Source: Roseivivax jejudonensis
GTDB taxonomy: Bacteria > Pseudomonadota > Alphaproteobacteria > Rhodobacterales > Rhodobacteraceae
DNA length: 64,000 nucleotides
Assembly (NCBI RefSeq): GCF_900172265.1
Contig: NZ_FWFK01000008.1
Span: forward strand, 124,001-188,000
Direction: 5' to 3'
Shown here: positions 28,992-42,947 of the stretch, in pieces
How positions within the stretch are numbered: the stretch's first letter is position 1
How the letters are laid out: each line of letters starts with the position of its first letter
Made by a program: the position numbers and the translations under genes
The notes under the pieces: model-generated
Told to the model about the DNA's origin: nothing
Database searches by the model: none
What the model saw: only the letters and a program-made list of their open reading frames with translations

Positions 28992-29896
28992 GCTGCTGTA
29001 TCCCTGTCGTTTTTCCTGTCGAGTAGATCGCGCGCGACGCCGAGCGCAATGGCCTGCGGATGCTTGCCGAGCGATTTTTGCCCAATCGGGCAGCAGATGC
29101 GCGATATTTTCGCGTCGGTGTGGCCGAGCGCTGCGAGGCGGCTGCGGAACCGGGCCCATTTGGTGTCCGACCCGATCAGCCCGGCATGACCGAAGCCATG
29201 GCGCAGCAAGGCGTGGCAGAGCGCCAGGTCAATTTCGTGGCTGTAGGTCAGGATGAGGTGCCACGCATCGCCCGGAGCGGTCGGCACGGCACGCGCGGGA
29301 TCGGGGGCCGGCAGGCATCGCACGCCAGCGGGCGGCGCCTCGGGAAAGCGCTCGGGCGCGGTGTCGATCCAGGTGATCGCGATGTCCGGCAACGGCGCCA
29401 TGACGTCGACGATCGCCCGGCCGACATGGCCCGCCCCCCAGATCCAGAGCGGTTGCGCCGGCGCCTCCACCGGTTCGACGAACCATGTGCCGACGAGCTG
29501 GGGCGCGGGCAGTGCGCCCTTGGCCCGGGCCGCGTCGAGCATCCGGCGCACCGCGAGGGGCGCCTCGCCACGGCCGCGCGCGACGACCGGACCGGCCAGG
29601 TCCGCGACGTCCGGGGCCTCGTAGATCTCGGTCAACAGCGTTACCGCGCCGCCGCAGCACTGCCCGAGGGCGGGGCCGAGCGGATAGCGCACGAGGCCGG
29701 GCCGGTCGAAGGCGTGGCGCGCAGCTTCCCATTCCAGTGTGCCGCCGCCGATCGTTCCGGACTGGCCGCCGTCCCAGACCAGCATGGACGCACCGACCTC
29801 GCGCGGCACCGATCCGGCGGCGTCGGCGATCACGACGCGCGCGACGCGGCCGTGGGCCGCCACCGCGGCGCGCATTGCGGCAAGGTCAAAGGCCAT
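28958..29896 (-). CDS. xdhC: Xanthine dehydrogenase accessory protein XdhC
   Basis: XdhC binds the molybdenum cofactor, promotes its sulfuration and inserts it into XdhB. The 312-residue protein has the XdhC/CoxI N-terminal domain (GTIGGGTLEWEAARHA; GQCCGGAVTLL, whose cysteines are conserved) and a Rossmann-like C-terminal domain (LWIWGAGHVGRAIVDVMA; SHEIDLALCHALLRHGFGHA). Its start overlaps the end of xdhB by 11 bases and its end overlaps the ATPase gene, so it sits in the middle of one long operon. Confidence 0.94.
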   Translation of the reverse strand: MAFDLAAMRAAVAAHGRVARVVIADAAGSVPREVGASMLVWDGGQSGTIGGGTLEWEAARHAFDRPGLVRYPLGPALGQCCGGAVTLLTEIYEAPDVADLAGPVVARGRGEAPLAVRRMLDAARAKGALPAPQLVGTWFVEPVEAPAQPLWIWGAGHVGRAIVDVMAPLPDIAITWIDTAPERFPEAPPAGVRCLPAPDPARAVPTAPGDAWHLILTYSHEIDLALCHALLRHGFGHAGLIGSDTKWARFRSRLAALGHTDAKISRICCPIGQKSLGKHPQAIALGVARDLLDRKNDRDTAAWVTTSSAFGA

Positions 29897-32369
29897 CGCG
29901 TGCCCGTCCCACCGCGTCGAGCACGCGCTCGGGCGTCGCCGGCGCGTCGAGCGCGGGGTAGCCCGGTCCGCAGGACGCGACCGCGTCCGACAGCGCGAGG
30001 AAGGTCGAGATGCCCAGCATCAGCGGCGGCTCGCCCACCGCCTTGGAGCGATAGATCGTGTCCTCGCGGTTCGCCCCGTCCCATAGCGCGACGTTGAAGA
30101 CCGGCGGTCGATCGGAGGCGACCGGGATCTTGTAGGTCGATGGCGCGTGGGTGCGCAGCCGGCCGGCGTCGTCCCAGACCAGTTCTTCGGTCGTGAGCCA
30201 GCCGGCGCCCTGAATGAAGCCGCCCTCGACCTGGCCGATATCGATCGCCGGGTTCAGCGAGGCGCCGGCGTCGTGCAGGATATCTGTCCGAAGCATCCGG
30301 TGCTCGCCGGTCAGCGTGTCGATGACCACCTCCGTGCAGGCGGCGCCGTAGGCGAAGTAGAAGAACGGCCGGCCGACTCCGCGAATGCGATCCCATTCGA
30401 GCTTCGGCGTCCTGTAGTAGCCGGTGGCGGACAGCGAGACCCGGCCCTCGTAGCAGAGCTTGGCCGCCGCGGCGAAGCTCAGCGTCTCGGTCCCGACACG
30501 GACCCCGCCCTCGGCAAAGCGCACTTCGTCCGGCCGCGCCTGGTAGCGCTCGGCCAGATGTTCGGCCATCCGCGTGCGGATCGTGTCGCAGGCGGCGCGC
30601 ACGGCCATGCCGTTCAGGTCCGATCCGGAGGAGGCGGCGGTGGCCGAGGTGTTGGGCACCTTGCCGGTGTCGGTCGCGGTGATCCGCACCGCGCCGACCT
30701 CGACCCCGAACCGTGATGCGGCGACCTGCGCCACTTTCTGGAACAGGCCCTGGCCCATCTCGGTGCCGCCGTGATTCATGGCGATGGAGCCGTCCTGGTA
30801 GACGTGGACCAGTGCGCCGGCCTGGTTGAGATGTGTGAGCGTGAACGAGATGCCGAACTTCACCGGCGTCAGCGCGAGCCCGCGTTTCAGGATCGGGTTG
30901 GCCTCGTTCCATGCCGCGACAGCCGCGCGCCGCCCGGCATAGTCGCAGTCTTGCGCCAGTCGGTCCGTCAGCGCGTTCAGGATCCCGTCCTCGACCGCCA
31001 TGCCGTAGGGCGTCGTCTGCACGTCGCCCCGGGCCGCCGTGGCCGTTCCGCCATGTTCGGGCACCGCGCCCACGGCGCCGCGCGACGCGACGTCGAGCCC
31101 GGCATCATCGGGCAGACCCGCCGGCACGCGCGGGTGCGCCGCGGCGTCCTGTCTCGGCGTGTCCGAGTTGGACCCGCTGGTCGCTGGGGGGCCGGAGGCG
31201 CCGTCGGCCGATGGCCCCTCGTCGTCGGCATCCGCGTAGTAGTTGCGCCGGCGCAGCTCCAGAGGGTCGAGCCCGAGGATGTGCGCGGCGTGGTCCATCA
31301 CCCGCTCGATCCCGACCATGCCCTGCGGACCGCCGAACCCGCGGAAGGCCGTCGCGCTCTGGGTGTTGGTGCGCAAACGGTGGCTTTCAATGCGCGCGGC
31401 AGGCAGGTGATAGGCGTTGTCGGCATGCAGCATCGCCCGGTCTGCGACCGGCAGCGACAGGTCCTGCGCCCAGCCGCAGCGCACGAGATGCAGGAACTCG
31501 ACTCCCAGGATGCGGCCGTCGGCGTCGAAGCCCGCGCGATAGTCGATGACGAGATCGTGGCGCTTGCCGGTGATCGTCATGTCGTCGTCGCGATCGTAGC
31601 GCATCCGGCACGGCCGCCCGGTGATGCGCGCCGCCACCGCGCAGGCGACCGCCAGCGCGTTGCCCTGGCTTTCCTTGCCGCCGAAGCCGCCGCCCATGCG
31701 CCGGGTCTCGACGCGCACGCCATGCATCGGCAGGCCGAGCGAGTCGGCGACCTTGTGCTGGATCTCGGTCGGGTGCTGGGTCGAGGAATGGACGACCATG
31801 TCGCCGTCCTCCTGCGGAAACGCCAGCGCGGCCTGTCCCTCGAGGTAGAAATGCTCCTGTCCGCCGATACCGATCCGGCCCTCGACGACGTGCCGGGCGC
31901 CGTCGATCGCTTCGCCCGCATCGCCCTTGGCCCAGATCCGAGGCCCGTCCTCGAATCGAGCATCGGCGTCGAGCGCGTCTTCGACGGTGAGGATCGCATC
32001 GCGCGCCTCGGTCGTGATGCGGCCCAGCCGGGCGGCGCGGCGCGCGGCGAGATGAGATGTCGCGACCACGAGGAAGACCGGCTGACCGAGGTAGTGGATC
32101 CGGCCGTCGGCCAACAGCGGTTCGTCGTGCGCCGAAGGCGAGACATCGTTTGTGAAGGGCAGGTCGCCGGCTTCGAGCACGGCCACCACGCCCGGCGCCG
32201 CGCGCACCTGCGCGAGGTCGAGCGCCGTAATGCGGCCGGCAGCCTCCGTCGACAGCCCGAAGGCGAGATGAAGACAGGTGGCCGGGGCCGGGATGTCGTC
32301 GACGTAGCGCGCGGCGCCGGTGACGTGCAGCCGTGCGGCGTCGTGGGGCAGGGGGCGGGTCACGCTCAT
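29886..32369 (-). CDS. xdhB: Xanthine dehydrogenase, molybdenum-binding subunit XdhB
   Basis: The catalytic subunit that hydroxylates hypoxanthine and xanthine to uric acid. Motifs include [28 protein letters not shown] (cofactor contact), [12 protein letters not shown] (substrate arginine region), [11 protein letters not shown] and [10 protein letters not shown], whose Glu is the catalytic base. It has 827 residues. An oddity is a low-complexity Gly/Ala/Pro/Ser/Asp-rich segment at about residues 380-449, between [10 protein letters not shown] and QTTPYGM, where family members usually have a very short link. It starts by ATGA overlap with xdhA. Confidence 0.95.
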   Translation of the reverse strand: MSVTRPLPHDAARLHVTGAARYVDDIPAPATCLHLAFGLSTEAAGRITALDLAQVRAAPGVVAVLEAGDLPFTNDVSPSAHDEPLLADGRIHYLGQPVFLVVATSHLAARRAARLGRITTEARDAILTVEDALDADARFEDGPRIWAKGDAGEAIDGARHVVEGRIGIGGQEHFYLEGQAALAFPQEDGDMVVHSSTQHPTEIQHKVADSLGLPMHGVRVETRRMGGGFGGKESQGNALAVACAVAARITGRPCRMRYDRDDDMTITGKRHDLVIDYRAGFDADGRILGVEFLHLVRCGWAQDLSLPVADRAMLHADNAYHLPAARIESHRLRTNTQSATAFRGFGGPQGMVGIERVMDHAAHILGLDPLELRRRNYYADADDEGPSADGASGPPATSGSNSDTPRQDAAAHPRVPAGLPDDAGLDVASRGAVGAVPEHGGTATAARGDVQTTPYGMAVEDGILNALTDRLAQDCDYAGRRAAVAAWNEANPILKRGLALTPVKFGISFTLTHLNQAGALVHVYQDGSIAMNHGGTEMGQGLFQKVAQVAASRFGVEVGAVRITATDTGKVPNTSATAASSGSDLNGMAVRAACDTIRTRMAEHLAERYQARPDEVRFAEGGVRVGTETLSFAAAAKLCYEGRVSLSATGYYRTPKLEWDRIRGVGRPFFYFAYGAACTEVVIDTLTGEHRMLRTDILHDAGASLNPAIDIGQVEGGFIQGAGWLTTEELVWDDAGRLRTHAPSTYKIPVASDRPPVFNVALWDGANREDTIYRSKAVGEPPLMLGISTFLALSDAVASCGPGYPALDAPATPERVLDAVGRARDGL

Positions 32370-33745
32370 GGCGTCACCTCGAGGACGTTCACCGCCGCGC
32401 CCAGATCCTCCAGCAGATAGCGCGAGAGCATGTTGCGCGCCGCGCTCAGCCGGTACCCGGCAGAGGCGCGCATGTCCGACATCGGGGTGAAGTCCCGCTC
32501 CCATGCGTCCCAGGCGGCGGCGACCGCGTCGTCCGACCAGCGTTGGCCGATCAGCGCGGCCTCGACCGCCCGGGCGCGCTTGGGCACGCCGGCCATGCCG
32601 CCGAAGGCGATGCGCGCCGCGCTCACGTGCCCGTCCTCGATCCGGATGTCGAAGGCGCCGCACACCGCGGAGATGTCCTGGTCAAAGCGTTTGGACAGCT
32701 TCCAGACCTTCAGCCGTGGCGCCGAAACGGGGAGTGTCACGGCCTCGACGATCTCGCCCGGGCGGCGGTCCTGCCGCCCGTACTCGAGGAAAAATTCCTC
32801 GATCGGCATTTCCCGGCGGCCATCGCGGTGCGCCAGATGTAGCGTGGCGCCCATCGCGATGAGCGGCGGCGGATTGTCCCCGATGGGCGAGCCGTTGGCG
32901 ATGTTGCCGCCGATCGTGGCCGCCGCGCGCACCTGTCCGCCGCCGTAGCGGCGGATCATCTCGGCGTAGGCGGGATGGTGCGTCCGCATCAGATCGTGCA
33001 CGCGATCCATCGTCACCCCGGCTCCGAGGCGGATCGTGTCTGCCCCGACCTCGATCTCCCGGAGCTCACGGCAGCGGCCGAGGAAGATCACGTCTCCGAG
33101 GTCGCGCAGGTCCTTCGTGACCCAGAGCCCCACATCGGTCGCGCCGGCGACGAGCGTTGCCTCCGGCCGGTCGGCGGCGAGTGACAGAAGCGCGTCGAGC
33201 GTTTCGGGCGCATGGGTCGTACCGGTGGAGGCGGACGGCGTTGCCGCGACGGGCGGGGGCGCGTCTCGCATCCAGCCCGGGACCGGCTGCGCCGCCGCGT
33301 CCTCGGCCGCGCGTATGATCGGCGCGTAGCCGGTGCAGCGGCACAGGTTGCCGGCCAGCACGTCGTCGTGGCCGGTGTCGCCGTTCAGGTGCGCCGCGGC
33401 CATCGTCACGACGAAGCCGGGCGTGCAGAAGCCGCACTGGCTGCCATGTCGGTCGATCATCGCCTGCTGCACCGGGTGCAGCGTGCCGTCGGGGCCGGAC
33501 AGCCCCTCGACGGTGCGAACGGCCTTGCCGTGCAATTGCGGCAGGAACAGGATGCAGGCGTTGAGTGTGCGCGCGCCGTCGTCGTCGGTGATGATGACCG
33601 AACAGGCGCCGCAATCGCCTTCGTTGCAGCCCTCCTTCGTGCCGGTCAGCCCGCGCTCGAGCCGCAACCAGTCGAGCAGGGTCGTCGTTGGCGCGACGTC
33701 CCGCAGCTCGACCCTTTCTCCGTTCAGAAGAAAGTCGATATCCAT
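32366..33745 (-). CDS. xdhA: Xanthine dehydrogenase, FAD and 2Fe-2S subunit XdhA
   Basis: Passes electrons from the molybdenum site to NAD. 459 residues. The first 2Fe-2S cluster uses C40, C45, C48 and C64 ([18 protein letters not shown]). The second uses C104, C107, C135 and C137 ([16 protein letters not shown]). The FAD domain has [13 protein letters not shown] and [19 protein letters not shown] short linker rich in Ala/Pro/Thr (about 150-180) joins the two. It is the first gene of the xdh-ABC operon. About 195 bases separate it from the next gene and would hold the promoter, in which I recognised no operator. Confidence 0.96.
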   Translation of the reverse strand: MDIDFLLNGERVELRDVAPTTTLLDWLRLERGLTGTKEGCNEGDCGACSVIITDDDGARTLNACILFLPQLHGKAVRTVEGLSGPDGTLHPVQQAMIDRHGSQCGFCTPGFVVTMAAAHLNGDTGHDDVLAGNLCRCTGYAPIIRAAEDAAAQPVPGWMRDAPPPVAATPSASTGTTHAPETLDALLSLAADRPEATLVAGATDVGLWVTKDLRDLGDVIFLGRCRELREIEVGADTIRLGAGVTMDRVHDLMRTHHPAYAEMIRRYGGGQVRAAATIGGNIANGSPIGDNPPPLIAMGATLHLAHRDGRREMPIEEFFLEYGRQDRRPGEIVEAVTLPVSAPRLKVWKLSKRFDQDISAVCGAFDIRIEDGHVSAARIAFGGMAGVPKRARAVEAALIGQRWSDDAVAAAWDAWERDFTPMSDMRASAGYRLSAARNMLSRYLLEDLGAAVNVLEVTP

Positions 33746-33941
33746 GAAAGATGCCCGCCGCGTTACCGATTGCCCGTGCTGCGCGCCCTCGATGCGGCGT
33801 AGAAGGCGGCGGGCCGGTCAGGTTCGGACACCGAGGCTAGAAGCTGGCCCCATGTCGATGCAAGGAAAATGTCGCGACCGCGACGTCGCGGCGCGATCGC
33901 TGCCCATAGCGGGGGCGGATCGGGCCGCCCCGCCCCAACCC

Positions 33942-34124
33942 TCAGTTTCCGTCGGCAGCCTCGCCCTGGATCGCCTCGCCGGTGTTCTCCACCGCTTCGC
34001 CGACGCTGTCGGCGGCGTCGTCGATGGCCTGTTCGCCTTCCGGGCTGACCTGCAGAAAGCCGAAGTAAACCAGGATGATGATGATCGCCGCGACGGCGAT
34101 CAGAAGTCCGATGAGTCTGCCCAT
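33942..34124 (-). CDS. Small membrane protein (60 aa) with acidic C-terminal tail
   Basis: An ATG at 34124 after GAGGGGA opens a 60-residue protein. One N-terminal transmembrane helix (GLLIAVAAIIIILVYFGFLQ) is followed by an acidic alanine/glutamate-rich helix-forming tail (EGEQAIDDAADSVGEAVENT). No function is known to me. It is divergent from dnaE, with 116 bases between the two start codons. The same architecture is seen in the protein at 2032-2160. Confidence 0.7.
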   Translation of the reverse strand: MGRLIGLLIAVAAIIIILVYFGFLQVSPEGEQAIDDAADSVGEAVENTGEAIQGEAADGN

Positions 34125-34240
34125 GTCCGTGTTCCCCTCGCGGATCCCGTTGGATGCAGTTGCAACGCCGGGACGGGCTGCGGCGTTCCGGGATGCGGAG
34201 AGGACTTTCCGGCGCCGCGCACACCACATATCGTGGTCGC

Positions 34241-37741
<3,501 letters not shown>

Positions 37742-37880
37742 GCCGCGCCGGCGGTGCGCGCCTGTCGGCGCGCGCATGTCGCCCGGGGGCAGGGCCCCCG
37801 GACCCCCGCCCCGGGGCGCTGCCCCGGACCCCGGGGTTTACCGGCAAGATGAAGGGGGATCGGGCGCGCGCGGCGGCTGC
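37742..37880 (+). repeat. Composite hairpin-plus-tag intergenic element, copy 2
   Basis: Immediately after the dnaE stop come stacked GC-rich hairpins: CCGGGGGC/GCCCCCGG (about 37782-37800) and CCGGGGC/GCCCCGG (about 37811-37828). The tag CCCCGGGGTTTACCGGCAAG, then ATGAAGGGGG, follows at 37829-37858. Compare 19258-19295 and 55151-55190. The hairpins are well placed to end the dnaE transcript. Confidence 0.62.
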
Positions 37881-37895
37881 GGCGCGCGGCCCCAG

Positions 37896-38099
37896 TCAGT
37901 AGTGGGGCGGGCGCTCGTCGCCGAAGACGTGGCCGCCGGTGCCCTCGGCCTCTCGCTCGGCCTCGCGGCGTGTCAGGCGCTCCACCCGTGCCGAGAGGCG
38001 GGCGATCTCGGCGTCCTGGCGCGCCACGATCGCGGAGAGATCGTCGACCTGGCGGGCGAGATCGGCGAGGTAGGATTCGAGGCGTTCGGCATCGGTCAT
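37896..38099 (-). CDS. slyX: SlyX-family small coiled-coil protein
   Basis: 67 residues. A heptad-like coiled coil (RLESYLADLARQVDDLSAIV, ARQDAEIARLSARVERLTRR) and a C-terminal PPHY are diagnostic of SlyX. The function is unknown in all bacteria; the name comes from E. coli gene order next to slyD. It lies convergent with dnaE and divergent from hisS. Confidence 0.88.
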   Translation of the reverse strand: MTDAERLESYLADLARQVDDLSAIVARQDAEIARLSARVERLTRREAEREAEGTGGHVFGDERPPHY

Positions 38100-38223
38100 G
38101 AACCGCGCTTAGCGGCCGCGCGCGATGCGCGCAACGGCGGCGCGCGCGGGCTCGGCCTCGCTTGCCCCTCGTGTCGCGAGCGGATAGAGCGGCGGCGCGA
38201 CACGCGAGGAGCTTCTCACCGCC

Positions 38224-39720
38224 ATGGCGAAGGTCAAGAAAGCGCCCCGGCCCAGGGCCGAACCCCCGAAGGGATTCCGCGACTATTTCGGCGCGGAGGT
38301 GACCGAGCGCGCAGAAATGCTGGGCCGGATCACCGAGGTCTATCGCCGCTACGGCTTCGAGGCGCTCGAGAGTTCCGCCGTGGAGACGGTGGAGGCGCTG
38401 GGCAAGTTCCTGCCCGATGTCGACCGCCCGAACGAGGGTGTCTTCGCGTGGCAGGAGGCCGACGAGGACGGCGCAGGCGACTGGCTGGCGTTGCGCTACG
38501 ACCTGACGGCGCCGCTCGCGCGGGTCTACGCGCAGCACCGCAACGATCTGCCGACGCCTTATCGGCGTTTCGCCATGGGCCCCGTCTGGCGCAACGAGAA
38601 GCCCGGGCCGGGGCGGTTCCGGCAGTTCTACCAGTGCGACGCCGATACCGTGGGGGCGCCGTCGGTGGCCGCCGATGCGGAGATCTGCGCGATGCTCGCC
38701 GACGTGCTGGAGGACGTCGGCATTCGGCGCGGCGACTACCTGATCCGGGTGAACAACCGGAAGGTCCTGAACGGTGTTCTGGAGGCCATGGGTCTCGAGG
38801 ACGACGCGCAGAAGGACGCGGTGCTGCGCACGATCGACAAGTTCGACAAGGTGGGAAAGGCCGGGGTACGCGAGCTCCTCGGTGCCGGGCGCAAGGACCA
38901 GTCCGGCGCGTTCATCGACGGTGTCGGGCTGATGCCGGAGCAGGCCGAGCCGGTGGTGGCCTTCCTGACGTCCAAGGGCACCGACAGCGCGGCGACGCTC
39001 GCGAACCTGCGCGCGGCCGTGGGCGCCTCGGACACGGGCGCGGCGGGCGTCGACGAACTGTCCGAGATCGCGGACCTGCTGGCGTCGCAGGGCTACGGGC
39101 CGGAGCGCATCGTCATCGACCCGTCGGTGGTGCGCGGGCTCGGCTACTATACCGGACCGGTCTTCGAGGCGGAGCTGACCTTCGAGATCACCGACGAGAA
39201 GGGGCGGCCGCGGCAGTTCGGCTCCGTCGCGGGCGGCGGGCGCTACGACGATCTCGTGAAGCGCTTCACCGGGCAGGCGGTGCCGGCGACCGGCGTGTCG
39301 ATCGGGGTCGACCGGCTGCTCGCGGCGTTGCACGCGACGGGGCGCGTGGGCGGTCAGGCGGAGGGACCGGTCGTCGTCACGGTGATGGAGCGCGCGCGCA
39401 TGGCCGAGTATCAGGCGATGGTGGCCGAGCTGCGGCGCGCCGGCATCCGGGCCGAGGTCTATCTCGGCAATCCCAAGAATTTCGGCAACCAGCTCAAGTA
39501 CGCGGACCGGCGCGGCTCGCCCGCGGCGGTGATCGCGGGCTCGGAGGAGTTCGAGCGCGGCGTGGTGCAGATCAAGGACCTGATCCTGGGCGCCCGGATC
39601 GCCGAGAACGCGACGCTCGAGGAATGGAAGGAGCGGCCGAGCCAGGTCGAGGTGCCGCGGGCCGAGCTCGTGGCGCGGGTGCGCGAGATCGTCGCGTCGT
39701 CCGACCGGGAGGGGTCATGA
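38224..39720 (+). CDS. hisS: Histidyl-tRNA synthetase
   Basis: Class II synthetase of 498 residues. Motif 1 lies in the [16 protein letters not shown] region. Motif 2 is [20 protein letters not shown]. HisA/HisB signatures are [16 protein letters not shown] and [15 protein letters not shown] (motif 3). A C-terminal anticodon-binding domain follows. It precedes hisZ with an ATGA overlap, so tRNA charging and the first histidine biosynthesis step share a transcript. Confidence 0.96.
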   Translation: MAKVKKAPRPRAEPPKGFRDYFGAEVTERAEMLGRITEVYRRYGFEALESSAVETVEALGKFLPDVDRPNEGVFAWQEADEDGAGDWLALRYDLTAPLARVYAQHRNDLPTPYRRFAMGPVWRNEKPGPGRFRQFYQCDADTVGAPSVAADAEICAMLADVLEDVGIRRGDYLIRVNNRKVLNGVLEAMGLEDDAQKDAVLRTIDKFDKVGKAGVRELLGAGRKDQSGAFIDGVGLMPEQAEPVVAFLTSKGTDSAATLANLRAAVGASDTGAAGVDELSEIADLLASQGYGPERIVIDPSVVRGLGYYTGPVFEAELTFEITDEKGRPRQFGSVAGGGRYDDLVKRFTGQAVPATGVSIGVDRLLAALHATGRVGGQAEGPVVVTVMERARMAEYQAMVAELRRAGIRAEVYLGNPKNFGNQLKYADRRGSPAAVIAGSEEFERGVVQIKDLILGARIAENATLEEWKERPSQVEVPRAELVARVREIVASSDREGS

Positions 39721-40799
39721 GCCAGGCCGCCGCGCGGGCGCTGTCCGCCGTGCTGGTCGCGCGGTTCGAGGAGGCCGGCGCGGTGCCGGTCGACTGTGCC
39801 GTACTGCAATCGGCGGAAACGTTGCTCGATCTTTACGGCGAGGACATCCGGGCGCGCGCCTACGTCACGCAGGATCCGGCGCGCGGCGAGTTGATGCTGC
39901 GTCCGGACTTCACCGTGCCGGTGGTCGAGCGGCACACGCGCGAGGGCGCGGAGCCCGCGCGCTACTGCTACGCCGGCGAGGTGTTCCGGCGGCAGGAGGA
40001 GCATCCGGACCGGGCCTCGGAATACGTGCAGGCGGGCTACGAGGTCTTCGACGGATCGGAACCGGAGGCTGCCGATGCCGAGGTCTTCGCGCGGTTCGCG
40101 ACGCTCCTTGCCGACTATCCCGTGCGGGCGGCGACCGGCGATATCGGCATCCTGACCGCCGCGGTCGGCGGATTGCGGATCTCGGAGCGGCGCCGGGCGG
40201 CGCTTCTGCGGCACATTTGGCGGCCGCGCCGGTTCCGCGCGCTGATCGACCGGTTCGCCGGGCGCGCGCCGGTGCCGCCGACGCGCGCGGCGCTCCTCGC
40301 GTCGACCGACCCGATGGCCGTGGCGGCACCCCTGATCGGGATGCGCGGCGAGGACGAGATCCGCGCGCGGATCGTCGCGCTGCACGAGGACGCGGCAGAG
40401 CCGCCGCTGTCGGCGGAGGAGGTCACGCATCTCGAGGCGCTCTTGAAGGTATCGGAGACCTGCCCGTTCGCGCTCGAGCGGCTGCGCGACCTCGCCATCG
40501 ATCTGCCGGCGCTCGGGCCGGCGGTGGAGCGCTTCGCCCGCCGTTGCGAAGCGCTGGCGGCGCGCGGCGTGGATGTCGAGGCGCTGGACTTCGAGACGAG
40601 CTATGGGCGCACCTCGATGGAATACTACGACGGTTTCGTCTTCGGCTTCGCGGCGCCGGGCCGGCCGGACCTTCCACCGGTGGCAACGGGCGGCCGGTAC
40701 GACGCGCTGACCGCGCGACTCGGCGGCGGGGCCAGCATCCCGGCGGTCGGCGGAGTGATCCGGCCGGACCTTCTCATCGCGCTCGGAGACGCGGCATGA
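39717..40799 (+). CDS. hisZ: ATP phosphoribosyltransferase regulatory subunit HisZ
   Basis: A catalytically inactive HisRS paralogue of 360 residues needed by short-form HisG. The class II fold is visible ([40 protein letters not shown], the motif 2 equivalent; [18 protein letters not shown]). It lacks the anticodon-binding domain. The ATG at 39717 overlaps the hisS stop, and its stop overlaps hisG (both ATGA). Close homology to its upstream neighbour hisS is expected from duplication. Confidence 0.94.
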   Translation: MSQAAARALSAVLVARFEEAGAVPVDCAVLQSAETLLDLYGEDIRARAYVTQDPARGELMLRPDFTVPVVERHTREGAEPARYCYAGEVFRRQEEHPDRASEYVQAGYEVFDGSEPEAADAEVFARFATLLADYPVRAATGDIGILTAAVGGLRISERRRAALLRHIWRPRRFRALIDRFAGRAPVPPTRAALLASTDPMAVAAPLIGMRGEDEIRARIVALHEDAAEPPLSAEEVTHLEALLKVSETCPFALERLRDLAIDLPALGPAVERFARRCEALAARGVDVEALDFETSYGRTSMEYYDGFVFGFAAPGRPDLPPVATGGRYDALTARLGGGASIPAVGGVIRPDLLIALGDAA

Positions 40800-41488
40800 G
40801 CATCAAGCTGGGCGTGCCGTCGAAGGGGCGGCTGATGGAGAAAACCTTCGACTGGTTCGCGGCCCGCGGCGTGCGGTTGTCGCGCACCGGGTCGGAGCGC
40901 GAATATGCCGGCGCGGTCGACGGCGTCGAGGGCGTGTCGCTGGTTCTGCTGTCGGCGTCGGAGATCCCGCGCGAACTGGCGCGCGGGCGGATCCACCTTG
41001 GCGTCACCGGCAGCGATCTCGTGCGCGAGACGCTGGTGCAATGGGACCAGACGGTCGAGGAACTGGCCGAGCTCGGCTTCGGGCATGCCGACCTCGTGGT
41101 GGCGGTCCCGCAGGCCTGGGTCGATGTCGATACGCTCGACGATCTGGATGCGGTCGCGGCGGCCTTCCGGGCGCGCCACGGCCAGCGCTTGCGGATCGCG
41201 ACCAAGTATCACCGGCTGGTGCGCGACTACCTGCGTCGGGGCGGGGTGGCGGATTACCGGCTAGTGGACAGCCAGGGTGCGACCGAGGGGACCATCGCCA
41301 ACCTCACCGCGGAGGCCATCGCCGACATCACCTCGACCGGAGAGACGTTGCGCGCCAACCACCTGAAGGTTTTGGACGAGGAGCCGGTGCTGCGCAGCCA
41401 GGCGACATTGTTCCGCGCGCGCGGCGCGGGACGAAGCGACGCGGAACGCGACGCACTGCAGCGGCTGGTGGAGATGCTCGATCTCTGA
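40796..41488 (+). CDS. hisG: ATP phosphoribosyltransferase, short form
   Basis: Catalyses the first step of histidine synthesis, joining ATP and PRPP. 230 residues, the HisG_S form lacking the C-terminal regulatory domain, which explains the adjacent hisZ. Motifs: KLGVPSKGRLMEKTFDWF at the start, IHLGVTGSDLVRE, IATKYHRLVRDYL, and the PRPP loop LVDSQGATEGTIANLTAEAI. The start overlaps hisZ by ATGA. It converges with the Tad locus, 11 bases away. Confidence 0.96.
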   Translation: MSIKLGVPSKGRLMEKTFDWFAARGVRLSRTGSEREYAGAVDGVEGVSLVLLSASEIPRELARGRIHLGVTGSDLVRETLVQWDQTVEELAELGFGHADLVVAVPQAWVDVDTLDDLDAVAAAFRARHGQRLRIATKYHRLVRDYLRRGGVADYRLVDSQGATEGTIANLTAEAIADITSTGETLRANHLKVLDEEPVLRSQATLFRARGAGRSDAERDALQRLVEMLDL

Positions 41489-41499
41489 GCGCGCGCCGC

Positions 41500-41994
41500 T
41501 CAGCGCCCGTAGGCCACGCCAAGCGCGAGGTAGAGCGCGAGTGTGCCGCCGAGCGCGAGGCCCATCGGAAACCGTGATCCGCTCGTCCAGCTGACCCATT
41601 CGGGGGCGAGCCGGCTGAGACCGGCAAGGCGCGCCCCGCGATGCGCGGCAAAGGCCGCAAGCAGCGTCGCGGCGAACAGCACCACAAGGAACCGCAGGTC
41701 GCCAAGGTGCACGAACGGGGCGGCCGCGGCCATGAATTTCGCGTCGCCGGCGCCCATGGCGCCGCCCGCGTTCAGCGCGATCCCGGCGAGCAGGACGACG
41801 GCGAGGTGGCTCCAGCGCCACGCCCAAGTCTCGAGCGGGAGCGCGACCAGGCCGACAACGGCGAAGACCCCGACGAGCACCAGGACGGTGCGATTGGTGA
41901 TCTTCATCCATTTCATGTCGGTGTAGCAGACCCACAGGCAGATGGGCGCGACGAAGGGCAGGAACCAGAGCGCGGCGGCGGCCGAGATGTCCAT
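41500..41994 (-). CDS. cpaA: Prepilin peptidase CpaA/TadV (A24 family)
   Basis: An inner-membrane aspartic protease of 164 residues that cleaves Flp-type prepilins after glycine. The two aspartate sites are visible: TDMKWMKITN near residue 26 and GAMGAGDAKFMAA near residue 82. Five to six transmembrane helices surround them. It is the last gene of the Tad locus. The size fits the short CpaA class without the methylase domain. Confidence 0.9.
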   Translation of the reverse strand: MDISAAAALWFLPFVAPICLWVCYTDMKWMKITNRTVLVLVGVFAVVGLVALPLETWAWRWSHLAVVLLAGIALNAGGAMGAGDAKFMAAAAPFVHLGDLRFLVVLFAATLLAAFAAHRGARLAGLSRLAPEWVSWTSGSRFPMGLALGGTLALYLALGVAYGR

Positions 41995-42020
41995 GCGTGC
42001 GTGTCTCCGCGAGCCCCGGT

Positions 42021-42896
42021 TCAGCGCGCGGCGGTGCCGCCGAGCGCGTCGAGCGCGGTGGCCGCGGCCTCGAAATGCTGCGGATGGGATTCGAGCGCGT
42101 CTTCGAGAAGACCCTGGCCGAGGGCCACGTCCCCGCGCTTGATCGCCGCGAGGCCGAGCGTGTGCAGAAGCTCTGCCCGCTCGATCTGCGTCATCCTGAT
42201 CGGGGGCAGGGCGTAGTTGCCGCGCGCGGCGCGGGCCAGCATCAGGTTGTTCTTGGCGGTGAACAGCGTGTCGTCCTGGCGCAGAGCGTCGGTGAACAGG
42301 CGCTCCGCCGCGGCGTGGTCACCGCGCGTGAGCTTGGAGAAGCCCCAGTTGTTCAGGACGCTGGCCGGCGTCGTGGTGAGCCCGACCGCGATTTCGTAGA
42401 AACTGTCGGCCTTCTGCCAGTTCTCGTTGTAGTCTGCGACCATCGCTTCGAGGCGGTAGCGCTCGAAGGTCTCGTGCGTGGGCGGGATGGCGTTGAGCGT
42501 GGCCTGCGCCTCGGTCCAGGCGCCGCCACGGATTTGGGCGTCCGCCAACTGCACGCGGTCGGCGTCGGTCGCGTCCTTGTGGGTGGTCACCTCCTGCCAG
42601 GTTGCCGCGCCCTCGCTGACCCGGCCGGCCCGGACCAGCGACTTCGCAAGGCCGCGCTGGAACTCGAGGCGCGCGGGCTCCTGCTTGACCGAGCGCTGGA
42701 AGTATCGCACCGCCTCGTCGGGATCGGCCGATTGCAGCATCATGTCGTTGAGATTGGCCCCGTCGACGGCGTTCACGCCCTGGAAGGCGCGTTCCACGGT
42801 CTCGTCAGCGGAGCTCTTGCCGAATGGTAGCTTTTCGCAACCTGCAACACCGGTCGCCCCTGCGATGCAGAGGACGGCAAAGATGGGGTGGCGCAT
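42021..42896 (-). CDS. TPR lipoprotein of the Tad locus
   Basis: 291 residues. The signal peptide ends in the lipobox VAGC (Cys20), so it is probably lipidated. Tetratricopeptide-like helices follow (AVRYFQRSVKQEPARLEFQR; AERLFTDALRQDDTLFTAKN). The C-terminal part (RGNYALPPIRMTQIERAELL) is seen in Tad-associated TPR proteins. It likely helps assemble the secretin, like TadD, from which it is separated by 51 bases. It may be a TadD paralogue. Confidence 0.8.
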   Translation of the reverse strand: MRHPIFAVLCIAGATGVAGCEKLPFGKSSADETVERAFQGVNAVDGANLNDMMLQSADPDEAVRYFQRSVKQEPARLEFQRGLAKSLVRAGRVSEGAATWQEVTTHKDATDADRVQLADAQIRGGAWTEAQATLNAIPPTHETFERYRLEAMVADYNENWQKADSFYEIAVGLTTTPASVLNNWGFSKLTRGDHAAAERLFTDALRQDDTLFTAKNNLMLARAARGNYALPPIRMTQIERAELLHTLGLAAIKRGDVALGQGLLEDALESHPQHFEAAATALDALGGTAAR

Positions 42897-42947
42897 TTTT
42901 CTGCGTCCTTCACTGCTCTGTCGGCCCGCGTATCTGCGTCGCGGTTC

